Source of the DNA: Lycorma delicatula
Lineage: Eukaryota > Arthropoda > Insecta > Hemiptera > Fulgoridae
Direction: 5' to 3'
DNA: 64,000 nt
Assembly: GCF_047948215.1 (NCBI RefSeq)
Contig: NC_134456.1
Span: 56,685,959 to 56,749,958, forward strand
Each line of letters starts with the position of its first letter. Positions within the stretch are counted from its first letter, which is position 1. Below are positions 33,801-46,100 of this stretch, piece by piece. The position numbers and the translations under genes were made by a program. Under the pieces are notes generated by a model. It was not told where the DNA came from, did no database searches, and saw nothing but the letters and a program-made list of their open reading frames with translations.

Positions 33801-34883
33801 TTTGGAAAAATATTTTCCACTTTGCTCGACTCGTTACACAATTGTCACTTATTTACTTCACCACTTCCAGTTTGACAATTTACGTAAACTATATAATCGT
33901 ATTTACCTAATAACTTCAAAATAAAGCACCTTACTTTCAGACGAATTTCACAAAATAAATATAAAAAGATAAATAAAAATATTTTTAAAAAAATTAAAAT
34001 TTTTTAAGCTTAATTAAAAGGTTTAAAAACTTTCATATCTTAAATTTTCGAAAATGAAAACCTAAAATAAGAAGTATGACATTTTTGTAAGATTAGTCTA
34101 TAATCTCATAAAACATAAAACTTTATGTTTAAATTGTTATATTTTATTTTTAGACGTTTATTTATTAAAAATTTTATTTTTTACAACTGCGTTTGCATTA
34201 ATTAATTCTTAGCCTACTATTTTTGTAGAATGAAGAGATTTTATTCCTTAAAGAACCTCTTTATCGATTAATATTATCTGTCACACTCCATATGTTGAGA
34301 ATATGGAAATAATTAAGAAGGGGATCATACAATTAAATAAACAATTTCCCTACTACCACACCAAAAATAAAAAATAAATAAATAAAATTAATACTAAATA
34401 AAATTTAGTGTTAGTGTAATCACAAAAACAGGATGTACAAAAATTATGAGACGGATTTTTTTTTTAGATTTCCATTTGATTTCTGTGTATGCATATAGGT
34501 AATTTAAGGATAAATACAAAAGTGACACCATTTTTGATATGGCGGCCCAAAGGTGCTCTGATTTAGGCAGATTATTTTTTTCTTTTTTACTAATTTTTCG
34601 GGATCATTATTAATATTTATATTTTAGTAAAAGTAGAATACAAAAATTAAGAATGATTTAGAGGATGAACTTAGGTGAACAGTTACATCCTCCTTAAATT
34701 CTTCAAGTTACATTCTTCTTACGGAATCTGGATTTTCTAGCTGTGAGATCTGTTATTTATTTATATCAGTCGTTCATTATTTGAGTATTATGGCTTTAGT
34801 ACTTTTATTTGTTTAGCAAAGGATAATTAATTTTTGTAAATATTAAATAAGTTGCAATTCTTTTTATTTTTTTGTAAAGATTA
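30809..34883. other. Long AT-rich non-coding region
   Basis: No gene, SINE or LINE recognised. 33,032-33,070 is an alternating purine-pyrimidine tract. 33,690-33,790 is a short GC-richer patch (CTCTCGTTTCTATAGCAAC...), unidentified. Confidence 0.45.
33032..33070. repeat. Alternating purine-pyrimidine (CG/TG-rich) tract
   Basis: A run of TTCGCGTATGTGCGTTCGCG followed by CCCGCGCGTGTGTGTGTAT, mostly alternating, in AT-rich surroundings. The composition is compatible with Z-DNA. Confidence 0.7.
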
Positions 34884-36017
34884 CCGTACTTATTCGAGTA
34901 CCCCCCGCACATTTTTCTTGGAATTGGAGAGAAAAAATAAGGGTGTGGGGCTTACTTGAAACATAGTCTTTAGCCAGGATAATTTATGTAATGTAAACGT
35001 TTTCTTACAAGTACCTAAATTCACAAAAATGTACCTAACATCACAAAAATGTAGTAACATTACGCTTTCGTTTATCAATACCGGATGCCGCTTATACAGA
35101 ATACATCCTTAATTATTAACATCCTGTTCATATTATCGATAGGAATGAAGTTACAGTATTTTTATAAAACTGATTCATTCTGTATAGGCTGCATCAGGTA
35201 CTAATGACACTACAGATACAGTATCAGTTACCCATCGTCGTCTTGTCTATTCGTCATAGTCATTGTACTGTTTGTATATATGGACGGTTATATACATTTT
35301 ATCTGTTTAGTTTATCTTGTAAAGTTTAATACGGTGATTTATTTTAATTACGGCATTAAAATGAGTACAAAAGGACAGCGTCTACGATCTTTTACAGTAA
35401 ATGAAAAACTGCGGGTTATAGAAGTGCAACCACTAGATGTCTGCATTAATAAACCGTTCAAATCTGCATTAAAACAACTGTACAGTAAATGGATGGCTGA
35501 TGAACATATTTTTCTCACGCCTACAGGAAGAATCAAACGCCCAGATTTCTGTTTGGCTAAAAAGATGCTTGGGAAGGTATTTCCAAGGAATTAGTAAGGA
35601 AAAGTTTTAAAAAATGCGGAATATCTAATGAACTTGATGGTGGTGAAGACGTTTGGCAGAGCGACGTGGAGACTACGTGGTAACTCTCCTACAGACATTG
35701 ACAGTGACAGTGATTAATTAAAAATAAAATCCCATATTAAAACGTGTATTGAAATAATCCTTTTCAACACGATACTTTCTTTTCGTTTTACTGGCCTACT
35801 GATTCTGAACTAAACTAGTACTTACGGTAATTAATATTGTAATTTAAATGAACTAATTAAATGTTTTACTTTGTGAATGTTTTCGTATTTACGTATTTTT
35901 TTATCATATCTGTTGCACTTGAAAATACCGGTATATATTCGATATTTTTTTCGATTTTCGGTCCGAAAAATCGTGGTGCGGGGCTAATCGTAGCGGGGGG
36001 TACTCGGATAAATACGG
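34884..36017 (+). mobile_element. Internally deleted pogo/Tigger-like DNA transposon
   Basis: An element of 1,134 bp. The left end, CCGTACTTATTCGAGTACCC + CCCGC, mirrors the right end at ~35,993-36,017 (reverse complement CCGTATTTATCCGAGTACCC + CCCGC) with two mismatches in 25. Both ends are flanked by TA (34,882-34,883 and 36,018-36,019), the target duplication of the Tc1/mariner/pogo superfamily. The interior carries a short transposase remnant made of the two termini only. Confidence 0.92.
35361..35693 (+). pseudogene. Pogo/Tigger-like transposase, N- and C-termini fused by deletion
   Basis: ATG at 35,361 opens MSTKGQRLRSFTVNEKLRVIE, the start of the CENP-B/Tigger N-terminal helix-turn-helix (family pattern 'R.sFt..eKL.vIe'). 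The same frame then jumps to LDVCINKPFKSALKQLYSKW, the segment that in full-length relatives lies after the DDE domain ('LDv.lNKPFK..lr..w..Wm'). The frame ends at 35,594; a frameshift near 35,578 moves the true C-terminus, KSFKKCGISNELDG...EDVW, into another frame that stops at 35,691-35,693. All catalytic residues and the DNA-binding second helix are deleted, so the product could not transpose. Confidence 0.85.
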
Positions 36018-36359
36018 TAACTTTATAATGAGAAGTTATAAATGGAACATCGACCCACAAAATCAATAAAAAACGGTAAAACTGTAAATATCTTACAGCA
36101 TAAAAACACAGACTATATGAAGTGCAATCCTTTAGTTTGATTACTGGAAAATGTTTAATATTCTTGAAATTTAAATTCACGTATTTTCAAAAGACATAGT
36201 ACATAAATATAGTACAAAAAATAGTTTTAATTTTTTGAGACAGGGTTTTCCATCATTAAGTGTAAATTCATTTCAGTTTATGCTTTTTAAGAATGCTATT
36301 TTTATGTTTAAAAAACCATTTTTGAGAAACAAAAACCAAATCTGATGACAAATAACATA
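36018..36359. other. AT-rich non-coding DNA
   Basis: Nothing recognisable apart from the flanking TA target duplication at its left edge. Confidence 0.5.
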
Positions 36360-36490
36360 AAATTATCCAGAGGTACCGGTTTCGAATCCCGGTCCGGCAT
36401 GGCATTTTTCATACGTTACAAAATTCCATTTCCATATTCCACGAGCTTGAAACTCATGTGGCGAAATCATCAAGAAAAAAAAAATTTGAG
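36360..36490 (+). repeat. tRNA-derived SINE (family 2), head partly missing
   Basis: Contains a perfect B box (GGTTTCGAATCCCGG context), 'GGCATGGCATTTTTCATACG', 'ACAAAATTCCAT', a GAGCTTGAAACTCATGTGG core and an A-rich end. The same order occurs at 61,200-61,330. The A box is not clear. Confidence 0.68.
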
Positions 36491-37239
36491 GTTGTCCAAT
36501 TTTGTTGACAGAAAACTTTCCGGGTAAGGTCAATTTATAACAAGAAGTTTCACCCCGGTGCTTTTCACAGAGAAGTATTTGTTGTTCTATCGTAGAGCAG
36601 AGACCATGTAAACTCTGCACCTTACGTTATACCAACAAACACGAACTACCTAAATCCTACCACCCTATATTGAGCTCTGTGCCAAAATTTCCTTTACCTA
36701 AATCTTACATGTTTGTATACTGTTCAGTTCCCTCAATGATATATATTTTGAAAAAAACAAGCTATATTATTTATATTAAGAAGGTTATAAAAGTTAATGT
36801 ACCAATACAGCTTCTGTAGTCATATTTTTGATTTCTTTTTTTTCTTTTAGTAAGATACCGTACATTGTTGATTTCTTTGAAAGTAAAATAAAAAGGCAAT
36901 TATTTTGACAAATTAAAAACATAACTAATCTAAAGTATTTTTCAGTTTGTTCCTAAAGTGAAATTTGAATTATTTAACCAAAAAGATTGTATAATAATTG
37001 TGGCTAGATTGCTGTAATCTCAGGCTTAGTAGTTCAAATTATTGTTTAACACCAAATGTGACTAAGAGAATAATTTCTCTTTAAAATCTAAGATCTAAGG
37101 GAGGGAATTAAGAAATCCAACATGTTACTTCCTATAAAACAATAAAAAAGTTAATTAACACTTCTAAGTTTACAGACAACCAATAATAAATTGCTAGGCC
37201 AAACATGGAAAAAATACTACATCCTTAAAAACAGATAAT
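36491..37239. other. AT-rich non-coding DNA
   Basis: No coding or repeat signature seen. Confidence 0.5.
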
Positions 37240-37340
37240 ACTGTAAAAAAAAATCTGATGTGGACACCAAATCACTTCCTTGTTTTGTTGACACCTTTTT
37301 ACCAACGGCTATTAAATTACACAAATATATATATATATAT

Positions 37341-37418
<78 letters not shown>

Positions 37419-37870
37419 TAATGAAAAGTACATAAAATTTTATTTCATTAATAACCTCTGATATTTTTTCATAGTTATTACTGAATTATTACTTATCCTA
37501 ATTTTTTTTCTATAATCAGAGATTAATTAATTTCTATTAACCTCTTAATTATTAATAAATCAATATATTTAAATAAAAAGAAAGTTAAAAAAAAAGGAGG
37601 TGAAGTCTGATCCGAACTGATGTACCTTCCCCTTATAAGATCCAAATATTTCATTAATTATAATTTCATTTGCTTATAACTCTCGAATAAATACCACTTA
37701 CGATTTATCGTTGAATAGCTCTCAATGAGAGCTTAGTACTGCAAGTAAGAAAAATTCCAAAATCCAATTTTCTTTGGATCTTTTTTTTTTTTATTTTGGG
37801 CTTTATTGGACACATTTGGTTCAGTCGATTGCAATCAAAAGGGGAGGTACGATTAAGTTTCGTTCACCAA
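37240..37870 (+). repeat. Non-coding interspersed repeat family A, long copy with (TA)n
   Basis: Starts AAATCTGATGTGGACACCAA, continues through CTATTAAATTACA and a (TA)n tract, then AAAATTTTATTTCATTAATA, 'CAGAGATTAATTAAT', GATCCAAATATTTCATTAAT and CAGTCGATTGCAATCAAAAG. This is the same order as the copy at 53,130-53,825. The 3' third is missing after ~37,870. Confidence 0.82.
37325..37413. repeat. (TA)n microsatellite, compound
   Basis: Three TA runs separated by AATAAT interruptions, lying inside the family A repeat. Confidence 0.95.
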
Positions 37871-39489
37871 AATGTAATATTACTGATTAGGAAATTCCAA
37901 AGAATTAATCAGTTTTTTTTACTTAATTTCTACTATATAAAGTAATTTACTAAGGTAGTTTATGTTACCAGGTATTTTACTACCTCTGTTTTGGATTTAC
38001 ATTATATATATATATTTTAAGTTGAAATAATTTCTTTAACGTTCCGGGTGAAAAGCAAAGACAGAGAGTCCTCCAAGAATTTTGGAGAGTTAAATTACGC
38101 AAGGTGGTAACTTGCAACTTGTTCGTTTTATGAATATTTATAATTATTTTATCTTAAAAAATGTAAATATATTAATTTAAATAAAACAAGCTTCATCTGA
38201 CGCCTTGAAGCATTCTGTATGAAACCAACAATAACCAGTGTATTCCACATTGCATTTCACGCCCTCAAAGATGAGGTGTATAAATTTACATTGCAAGGAG
38301 TAACTTAAGTCTTATTGATGTTATATCGTACTTGACCTAATAGTTTCTGATTACTTGAAATAGTTGTATATTAATTGTACATATCTTATGAACCGTACGT
38401 GAAAAACAAATATTTTACAATCAGTAGGAACCTGTTTCAAAATTTAAAAAAGTTATTTAACATCGGTGTTACTAATTATAATAAAAGAAAATTACTCGAA
38501 TCAGTAGATAATAAACTCGTAATTAAAAAAAAATACAAATGGGAAAGTTTAAACATATGTTAAGAAAGATAGAGAATTTGGAAACTTTCAAATTACTCTC
38601 CTATAAAATTGGTAATTTGCGACTGTGACTATTCTTCGCCTACACTTTAATTTGGTATTATTTTTTTGTACCAAGGATAAATTAAAAATTGTTTAATACT
38701 TTCTCTACTATCTTTGAATTTGAATTTTTAGACAATCTTAACTTAAATATTACTATTCATAAGATTATAATTTAACACCAACATAAAAGTCCACTTTAAG
38801 TTAAGATTAAATTTCCTGGCCTAGTACAGCCTCTTTCATACACTTCAAGCTTACCTGGTGAATTAATACAAACTGAAAAAAATAAATAGGATCGTGTTAT
38901 TGGTTACTTTTTACTTGGTACTCTTGGATTGTTATTATTTCTTTAAATTTTGTCCATTTATTAACTTTATTTTCTATTTAAAATAAAAGTAGACATAAAA
39001 AAAATTCTCAAACATGTTAAAAGTGCTTGAAGAAAAATTATACGTATAATTATAAACGAAATACAAAAGAAAAGTAGTTAGATAAGAGATCTAAGTGTCG
39101 GTAAAACTGAAAAAGGACTTTATATGAAATGACATTTAATAACTATCACTGAATGTGAGCTAAGACCGTTTGAAATGTTTGAATTTGCATAATTCTTTTA
39201 CTTCAGCTAACTTTCTACGGTTTCCTGGAAAAATAAGTAAACTACCTGAAAAATATCACGCTATTCATTACTATGTTATAACAATCGAAACTAATTAATA
39301 GTAATGAAAATCGATGTAGCCTAGCTAGTGACACTGAAGAAAATTCCTTTATGAAACAGTTATTTTTCTATTTTCTGAATTTTAAGGCACGGACATAAAT
39401 AAACAAGCAAAAAATGAATTGAAAACCTCTTTTTTTGTTGGATTTGGTTTTTTACGAGTAATAAAGAGCGAGAGTAAACCCGTTTTCTC
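37871..39489. other. AT-rich non-coding DNA
   Basis: No gene or repeat family recognised. The frame at 38,375-38,563 is Lys/Asn-rich and compositional. Confidence 0.5.
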
Positions 39490-39645
39490 TTTTTTTTTTT
39501 TTAGTCACCGGAACCACCGTAAGGTATTAGTTCAGAGAACGAATGAGGATGATATGTATCAATGTGAATGAAGTAGAGTCTTGTACAGTCTCAGGTCGAC
39601 CAGTCCTGAGAAGTGTGATTAATTGAAACTCTACCACCAAAGAAG
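39490..39645 (-). repeat. tRNA-derived SINE (family 1), 5'-truncated
   Basis: Minus-strand copy. The A-tail appears as a T-run at ~39,490-39,504, followed by the family's 3' end (CCGGAACCACCGTAAGGTA), then GTCTTGTACAGTCTCAGGTC and the 'CTACCACCAAAGAA' block matching the body of the copy at 4,045. The tRNA head is absent. Confidence 0.8.
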
Positions 39646-39962
39646 GAGTCGAGTTTGTGAATATACTGTGGTAATACGTGCTGAATACTGATCAGCGTTT
39701 TTGGCTAATTTTGATAAATTTTTTGGTTGTCTTTTCTGTCTTGCGTATTACGCAAATGTTGGCAGACTATTACTGGACACGTGTGCGAAATTTTAAGAAT
39801 TTTCGTTGACAGATTGATTAGTTATTGTGATTTTTCAAAAAGTATTTTATTCTTTCATAAGGAACAGTGTATAAAAGGACAACATAACCTGGGAATTTAG
39901 TAAAAAATTTCTAAGTTATTTGTTTATTTGAGGCAGATTAGTGACATCAGTTGTTTACGTCT

Positions 39963-40076
39963 AAAAGTTGGACTTTTCCAACTTTTCTCAACTCACCAGG
40001 CAAAAGTTGGACTTCTCCAACTTTTCTCAACTCACCAGGCAAAATTCAAAAAACCCACGAAATTTTCGTGGGTTTT
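39963..40076. repeat. 39-bp tandem duplication plus hairpin in an R1-like leader
   Basis: AAAAGTTGGACTTTTCCAAC...TCACCAGGC occurs at 39,963-40,001 and 40,002-40,040 with one mismatch; each unit contains an AGTTGGA/TCCAACT inverted repeat. Directly after it, 40,050-40,076 forms AAAACCCACGAAA / TTTCGTGGGTTTT. The position ~320 bp before the ORF1 ATG suggests a 5' UTR. Confidence 0.85.
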
Positions 40077-40395
40077 GAGAAAAGTTTCTAAGTGTTAGAG
40101 GTGAATTATAAGGGGAATTTCCTTTTTTTATAACTTCCGAATTCTTTGATCCGTACCCGAATCCTACAGTATCTCGACGAATACCGACCCCCCGTCACCC
40201 AAATCCGACCTCGGATTTTGGTGGATACATTTTCGGTCTCTCCGATCCACTGATACCACCCCTCAAAAAGTGACAAGTGGGTACTCAATTTACGCGGAAT
40301 TGAGCCCTGAACACGTTTTTGAAGTCAGAATTTAAAGAAAAATACTTTTTGTGAAGAGTTCAAGGCGACATTGTAATTTTGCTGGTGTTAAGAGC

Positions 40396-41995
40396 ATGGA
40401 AGAGAAACAGGGGTTCAGACCGAGGAAGAGTCTGCCTAGGTCACCTGTTAGAGAGCAATTGAAGTTTTTGCCGCGCGAGGAAGAAGGAGTATCCTTTGTT
40501 GTGATGTAACCTGTGGCAACTAGAGTGTTAATTAAATTGCCTAAGAGCAATTTAATTAACGAGTAGGTCGTTGGATCGGCTGATGAAAAGGCGTAGGAAA
40601 GAAACTGATGATAGAGAGGTAGCATCGGGTGAGGCGTGTTCGCATGAACAGCCGTTAGAGGAAGTCGTAGTCCAGGTCACGAAGTTGGCAAAATTAATGG
40701 GTGCGAATGTCAACACGAAGTTGGAGATAAAGGAGTGATCTCTCTGGCTTACTGAGCTATTGAAAAAGATAATCGAGTTGACGGATTCTGGATATTCGTG
40801 TGGAGGTGCTATAAGTGGTCGTGCAGTGGACGCGGCTATCCAGACTGCGCAGATTGAGAGTAAGAGGCTGCTTGGCCAGGTGGAGGAGGGAGTACTAGAA
40901 GAGGAGGTTCCTGATTTGATGATTAAGAGATGGCCTACCTCGTTTTTTGAGAAGTGCGAGGAGAGGAAAGAATCGGTTTTTGGTGTGTCGAATGACGACT
41001 TTGTCGATATTTTTGATCTAGCCAAAGACTCTAAAACGGAGTATGGGAGGAGGATTTTAGAGCGCACTATGTCGTTAAAAAGACTGTTGAGAAATGATAA
41101 ATTGAAGCGAGGCCAATTGGTGGTGGAAAAGGGCCAAACGGAGGTATTATTGGGTGAGCTTGAGGAATAAAAGTTGGGACCTGCTATGCAATTGTCGTAG
41201 ATACATCTGTGGGAGAGAGGTTGGTGGCTGAATACCTATATCGGGTCATAAGGAAGATCACTCAGCTTAAATTAAATGTTGTTTACGGGGCTGTAAGTAA
41301 CAGTACTGGTTGGCATTGTAAAAAGGTTTTGGAGTAGGTGGACAGAAGACGAAATGAGAAGGTGATTTTTATGGAGGAAAATAAGTTACGAGTGATGGAT
41401 CTTAAGGGTGAGCAAGAGATCAGAAGTGAGGGGTTTAATGTAATAGTTTTAAGGAGCAGGTTACCTCTTATTCGGACTTGTTGAAAAAAATTAAAAAGGA
41501 GGTTAGTAAGGAGGAATTGAGTGAAGTATTATCAATTAAATAGGGAGGTGGTGAGGCTTTGCATAAAAGACCAAGAGGGCCGGTGGAGAAGGTTAACGTG
41601 GTCAAAGAGAAGCTCGCTGGTGTGAAAATTACGAGAGAAATGAGAGGTAAACTGGCGTCCATATTCATTAAATAGACTTGATACATGATATCTTGAGCTG
41701 GACGTGTCTGATAGAGATATATTGTCGGAATATATTGCAGGTTGGATGGGTAATGTGCCGGATCGCAATGAGTGACTTTGAGGTGAGATGTTTTCGTTGC
41801 CATGAGGGAGGGCATTTAGCTGCCAGATGTGTCGGTCCTGATAGGTCGAGGATATGTTTTTTATGCAAGGATGCTGGATAAGGCCAAAGAATGTAAGAAG
41901 AATCCTATGTATTTGATGTGTGGTGAAGTTGGATACAAAATCGGAGGAGTACAATGTGCAAAGAAAAATGGTAAGTTTACTACAAGTAAACATGA
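40396..41995 (+). pseudogene. R1-like LINE ORF1 (gag), broken
   Basis: ATG at 40,396 starts MEEKQGFRPRKSLPRSPVRE in a short frame ending near 40,510. A 136-codon frame at 40,760-41,170 continues (KKIIELTDSGYSCGGAISG, IESKRLLGQV), like the central region of R1-clade ORF1 proteins, which have coiled/charged segments before the nucleic-acid-binding end. After a badly degraded stretch, 41,780-41,970 encodes three gag knuckles: CFRCHEGGHLAARC (intact CCHC), CFLCKDAG followed by a frameshift and KAKECKKN, and CGEVGYKIGGVQC, in which the His is replaced by Tyr. ORF1 proteins bind LINE RNA in the cytoplasm. At least five stops or frameshifts make this copy inactive. Confidence 0.82.
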
Positions 41996-42024
41996 AAAAA
42001 AGTTTAGCCTCTCATGATGCCATA

Positions 42025-43181
42025 ATGGAAATTGTTAAGTGTAGAGGTGTGGATCTAGTTGTCGGAGCCTAATGATAGGAAGATGCAGGATGATAGTTGG
42101 CTGCATGATGCTACTTGCAGTGCGGCTGTGTGTAGTTTCAATAGTAATACTCCTATTGTAAGACAAGTTGCCGGATTGGGGCACGTGTGGCTACCGACTG
42201 CAGACATTCTAGTTTGCAGTGTAAAACTAGAATGCACACTAAGTTTGCAGTGTAGTGGGCTGTGCAGAGGGGGCCCAAATGTTGATTTAGGGGATTTTGA
42301 AGAGACTCTGGATGAGTTGAGTAGGCTGAGAAATGTTGTGTGTAAGGATGTGGTAATATCTGATGACTTCAAAGCCAAGAATGTTGCATGGGGAACAGAT
42401 AGACAGGGTCTATTTTTAGAAGAGGAGGTGATGGCGGAGTTGGGACTTATCTGACTCAGTAATGGTGAGTTACCAACCTTGGTCCGCGTAAATGGAGTGT
42501 CATTTATAGACGTGTCTTTTTTTCACCGGGACTTGCGAGGACGGCTAAATGTTGGTCGGCGGCGATAAATGGATTCATGAAGATAAATGGATTGATGAAG
42601 CTGCGTATGGGACGTGGAGAATCAGGTCTATCCTGGCAGTGTTTTTTGTTGGACGTGAGTAAAGCGTTTAACTCACTGCCGTTTGGGTGGATCCTGAGTG
42701 AACTTAAGAGAAGAGGGGTGAGCCCATATTTGCGGCCCTTATTCAAGATTACTTAAGAGTGTAGGTAGTAGTGATAGGCTGTGCAGAGGGGGCCCAGATT
42801 CAGATTGAGACGCAGGCCGGAGTACCCCAGGGTTCAGTGTTTGGGCCAACCTTGTGGAATGTAGCCTATGATTGGAGTACTCCCCCTGGATTATCCAGAG
42901 GGCGTGTACCCGACTGGTTTTGCCGATGATTTGTCACTCGTTATAGCTGCTAAAACGGAGACTGAATTGGTGAGGAAGGGCAATGAGGCCATGCGGATGG
43001 TACATGCTTGGTTGGAGGAGAGCGGTCTTCATTTAGCCTTAGAGAAGACCCAAGTTTTGGCTATGGCAGAAGGAGGCAGTTGGCTCCAATAAGTTTAATA
43101 GAAGGTGGAGCGGAGATTGTGACTGTAGGTAGGGCAAAGTAGTTTGGAACCTGGCTTGATATAAAGACATCTTTCAAGCCT
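42025..43181 (+). pseudogene. R1-like LINE ORF2, endonuclease and reverse transcriptase with large internal deletion
   Basis: 42,025-42,540 is an apurinic-type endonuclease remnant: MEIVKCRGVDLVV, then SEPNDRKMQDDSWLHDATCS, VAGLGHVWLPTADILVCSV, and 'VISDDFKAKNVAWGTDRQG', in which the GDFNAK active-site motif has become DDFKAK. A short VNGVSFIDVSF segment follows. Near 42,540-42,640 the sequence jumps straight to RT motif LLDVSKAFNSLPFGWIL, so several hundred residues (endonuclease end and N-terminal RT) are missing. Then come AGVPQGSVFGPTLWN, a frameshift, and VYPTGFADDLSLVIAAKTE, with catalytic FADD intact, to ~43,085. A KTSFK tail follows and the copy is cut at 43,181-43,183 by the tail of a minus-strand LINE. 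A repeated block, GGCTGTGCAGAGGGGGCCCA, occurs at ~42,257 and ~42,777. Confidence 0.86.
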
Positions 43182-43182
43182 T

Positions 43183-46100
43183 GTTTTTTTTTTGTTTGTG
43201 GGCGAAAAACGCCTGGGCGTTATCAGCGCCCGAAATTTTATTAATAAACGGGTAAAATAACTCCAAAATACTAAAGTATATCAGGTGTAAACGTAATATT
43301 AATCATATAATAAAAATTTATTAAAACAAGCCAAGAAGGCAAAATAAAACTCAAAACTAATACCACGGACGAAGTTGTTAACACATAAAAGTTAAAATAA
43401 AAAGTTCGAATAAAGAAACTATATAAAACTTAACTAATTTCAATGGGTTGTGCAAAAGTCCCCTCCCTGGATAGTAAAATTAAATACATAGAAACAAAAA
43501 AATCAAAATTGAAAGTAAAGGTTAAAATTATTAAAAAAATCTTCTTACAGAAAAACATACATGATAATATTAAACTCTTTACAGTAACCTGGTACTATGC
43601 AAAAAGAGAAACATCCGGCCCAAAATTCCGTTATTATTGCACTAGATATCACGGATGGTTCCATGTATATCAAACTGACGTCGCAACGCCGCATAATATA
43701 TGCAGTCCACGAGAATATGATGCGCAGTCATGCGGCAGTTGCATCGTGTGCATAGGGGTGGGGCTTCTCCTGACATTAGGTATTCGTGTGTGATCCTCGT
43801 ATGTCCTAAACGTAACCGGCAGAGGAGCCCCAAGGCAAAACTGAATCTTTAAGCCGTCGGAGTTTATTGTCGACGGTAGTCGCCCAGTAACTTTGCCACC
43901 TTGCTCTCGGTGATTGTTTTACACGACTGATAAAATAAAAGGTAGTAATTCGGATGGTGAAAGCAGGTTGATACACGCTTCTTTGGCCGCAGAATCTGCT
44001 CTCTCGTTACTTCGAATCCCAACGTGGCTAGGGATCCAGCAAAAACCTACCTCTCTGTTGCGTTTATCTAACTCAGCGATTTTATCATAAATGTCAATGA
44101 CGACAGGATGTGGATGTTTGGAATAAAAGTTTTCTAACGCCTGGAGAGCACTGTACGAGTCACTGCAAGTAAGAATGCTCCTATATTTAGGGCTAACGAT
44201 ACTTAGAGCCCTATTCACAGCGAGTAGTTCTGCGGTGAACACACTCGTAATTTCGGGTAGGAAAAACATATAAGTCTTTGCACTGATAACAAAAGCACAA
44301 CCAACGTTACCGTCATCAGTGTATATCACCGTGTCTGGGTTCAACTTGGTGAGAATAAACTGAAACATCTGCCGGAAAACAGTAAGTGGTGTTGATCGTT
44401 GATCGTATGTTGTAAGGTCAAATGTAAAATTTACAAGGTTTATTCTCCACGGAGGATTCGAGCACGGACATGGTGGAAAGAACGAGGGAGTGTCAACATT
44501 TATACGCTGCAGCAGACGTCGTGTACGGACACCCACAGACGCAGTACAATGTGGACGGTCCTCATATTTCCTTACATTAGGATTCTTAAGAACTGGGTTA
44601 AAAGCTGGGTGATTTGGCTGTCTTTTGAGACAGGCAAAATAAGATAACAGAAGCTGGTCTCGTCTATCACAAAGTGATGGCTCGCCAGTGTCTACAAGTA
44701 AGCTTGCGATAGGGCTCGATCTAAACGCACCGGTGGCAAGCCGAAGAATGCTTTTCTTCGGTGTACCCCTTCCAGCATTTTAAGCACGGTTTGACGAGCT
44801 GAAGAATAGGCGATACAACCACAATCCAAAAGGAAACGAAAAAGGGAATAGGTAAAACGCAACATACATGACCGATCGGCTCCCCAATTAGTGTTACTAA
44901 GGACCCGCATCATATCTAAATGTTTGGAACATTTTGTCCTCAATTCATTTATATGTTTGATCCAGGTAAAATAGCTATCAAAAAGCATACCTAGAAACCT
45001 GACGTAAGGAGAGACAGCAATAAGCTCTCTGTTCAGAAAACCCCGCGGATTAGAAGGGTTCCGTAGCCGAGAAAAGTCTACACAATTCGTCTTGTCGGGT
45101 AAAAATGTGAAACCAATAGTTCTTGACCAAGCCTCAAGGGGAAATATAGTGTTCTACATCAGTCACTCCGCAGTGGGTGTAGAGCGGCTCGCAACGTAAA
45201 TAGCAAAATCATCAACGAAAAGAGAACAAGAGAAAAGTGCATGTACACAATTGGCAATGGCTGTATGTGGCCACAGAAAACAAGGTGGCAATTAATACAC
45301 TACCTTGAGGTACTCCATTTTCCGAGACGACACTGTCTGAAAGTGAATCGTCTACACGAACACGAAACGTTTGGTGATTTCAGAATTCCCGGATAAAAAC
45401 AAGCATATTGCCGTTGATTTCCACCTCCTAAGGGTGTTAAGAATGCATGTCGCCAGGCCGTGTCGTACGCCTTTTTTATATCGAAGAAGATAGCAACAAG
45501 GTGTTGGCGGTTCAGGAAGGCGTTTTGTATGGCTGTCTCCATTGACACCAAATGGTCAATGGAAGATCTCCCTTGTCGGAAACCACACTGCTTCGAAGAA
45601 AGAAAGCCATGTTTCTCAAAGTACCATGCAAGCTTACGGTTTACCATTCTCTCCATTATTTTACACAACAGGCTTGTTAAAGAAATAAGTAGCTTATTAG
45701 GTAATTAGCTAAAGTAGCTTGAGGGATAGGTTTTGTCTTTACCAGGCTTTAGTAGTGGTATAATAAATGCTCCTGACCAGCCGGGCGGAAAGACTTGTAC
45801 GGAGAATAAACCATTGTAAATACTCAAAAGAAGTTGTAGTGCTGATTTAGGAAGGTGTGAATGCACACAAAGGCGAACGTTGTCTGGTCCAGGGGAAGTG
45901 TCACGTGAGTTCTTAAGTGCGTGCAACAATTCTTTAAGTAAGAATGGAGTGTTCAATTCACCAACCGAAACACCAATATGTAACGCCAATATTTCCATCT
46001 GTGTTTTGTACCTTTGAAAGTCGTTACTATATGACGAAGTGAGAGATACCGAGCGGAAAGATTTTGCTAAAGTATTTGCTACAGCCGAAGATGATGTAAG

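Noticed and set aside
40552..41993. Several minus-strand open frames of 97-171 codons
   Set aside because: They are antisense shadows of the R1-like ORF1, whose zinc knuckles and other motifs are on the plus strand.
43443..43793. 116-codon plus-strand frame
   Set aside because: Antisense to the C-terminal knuckle of the I-like LINE.
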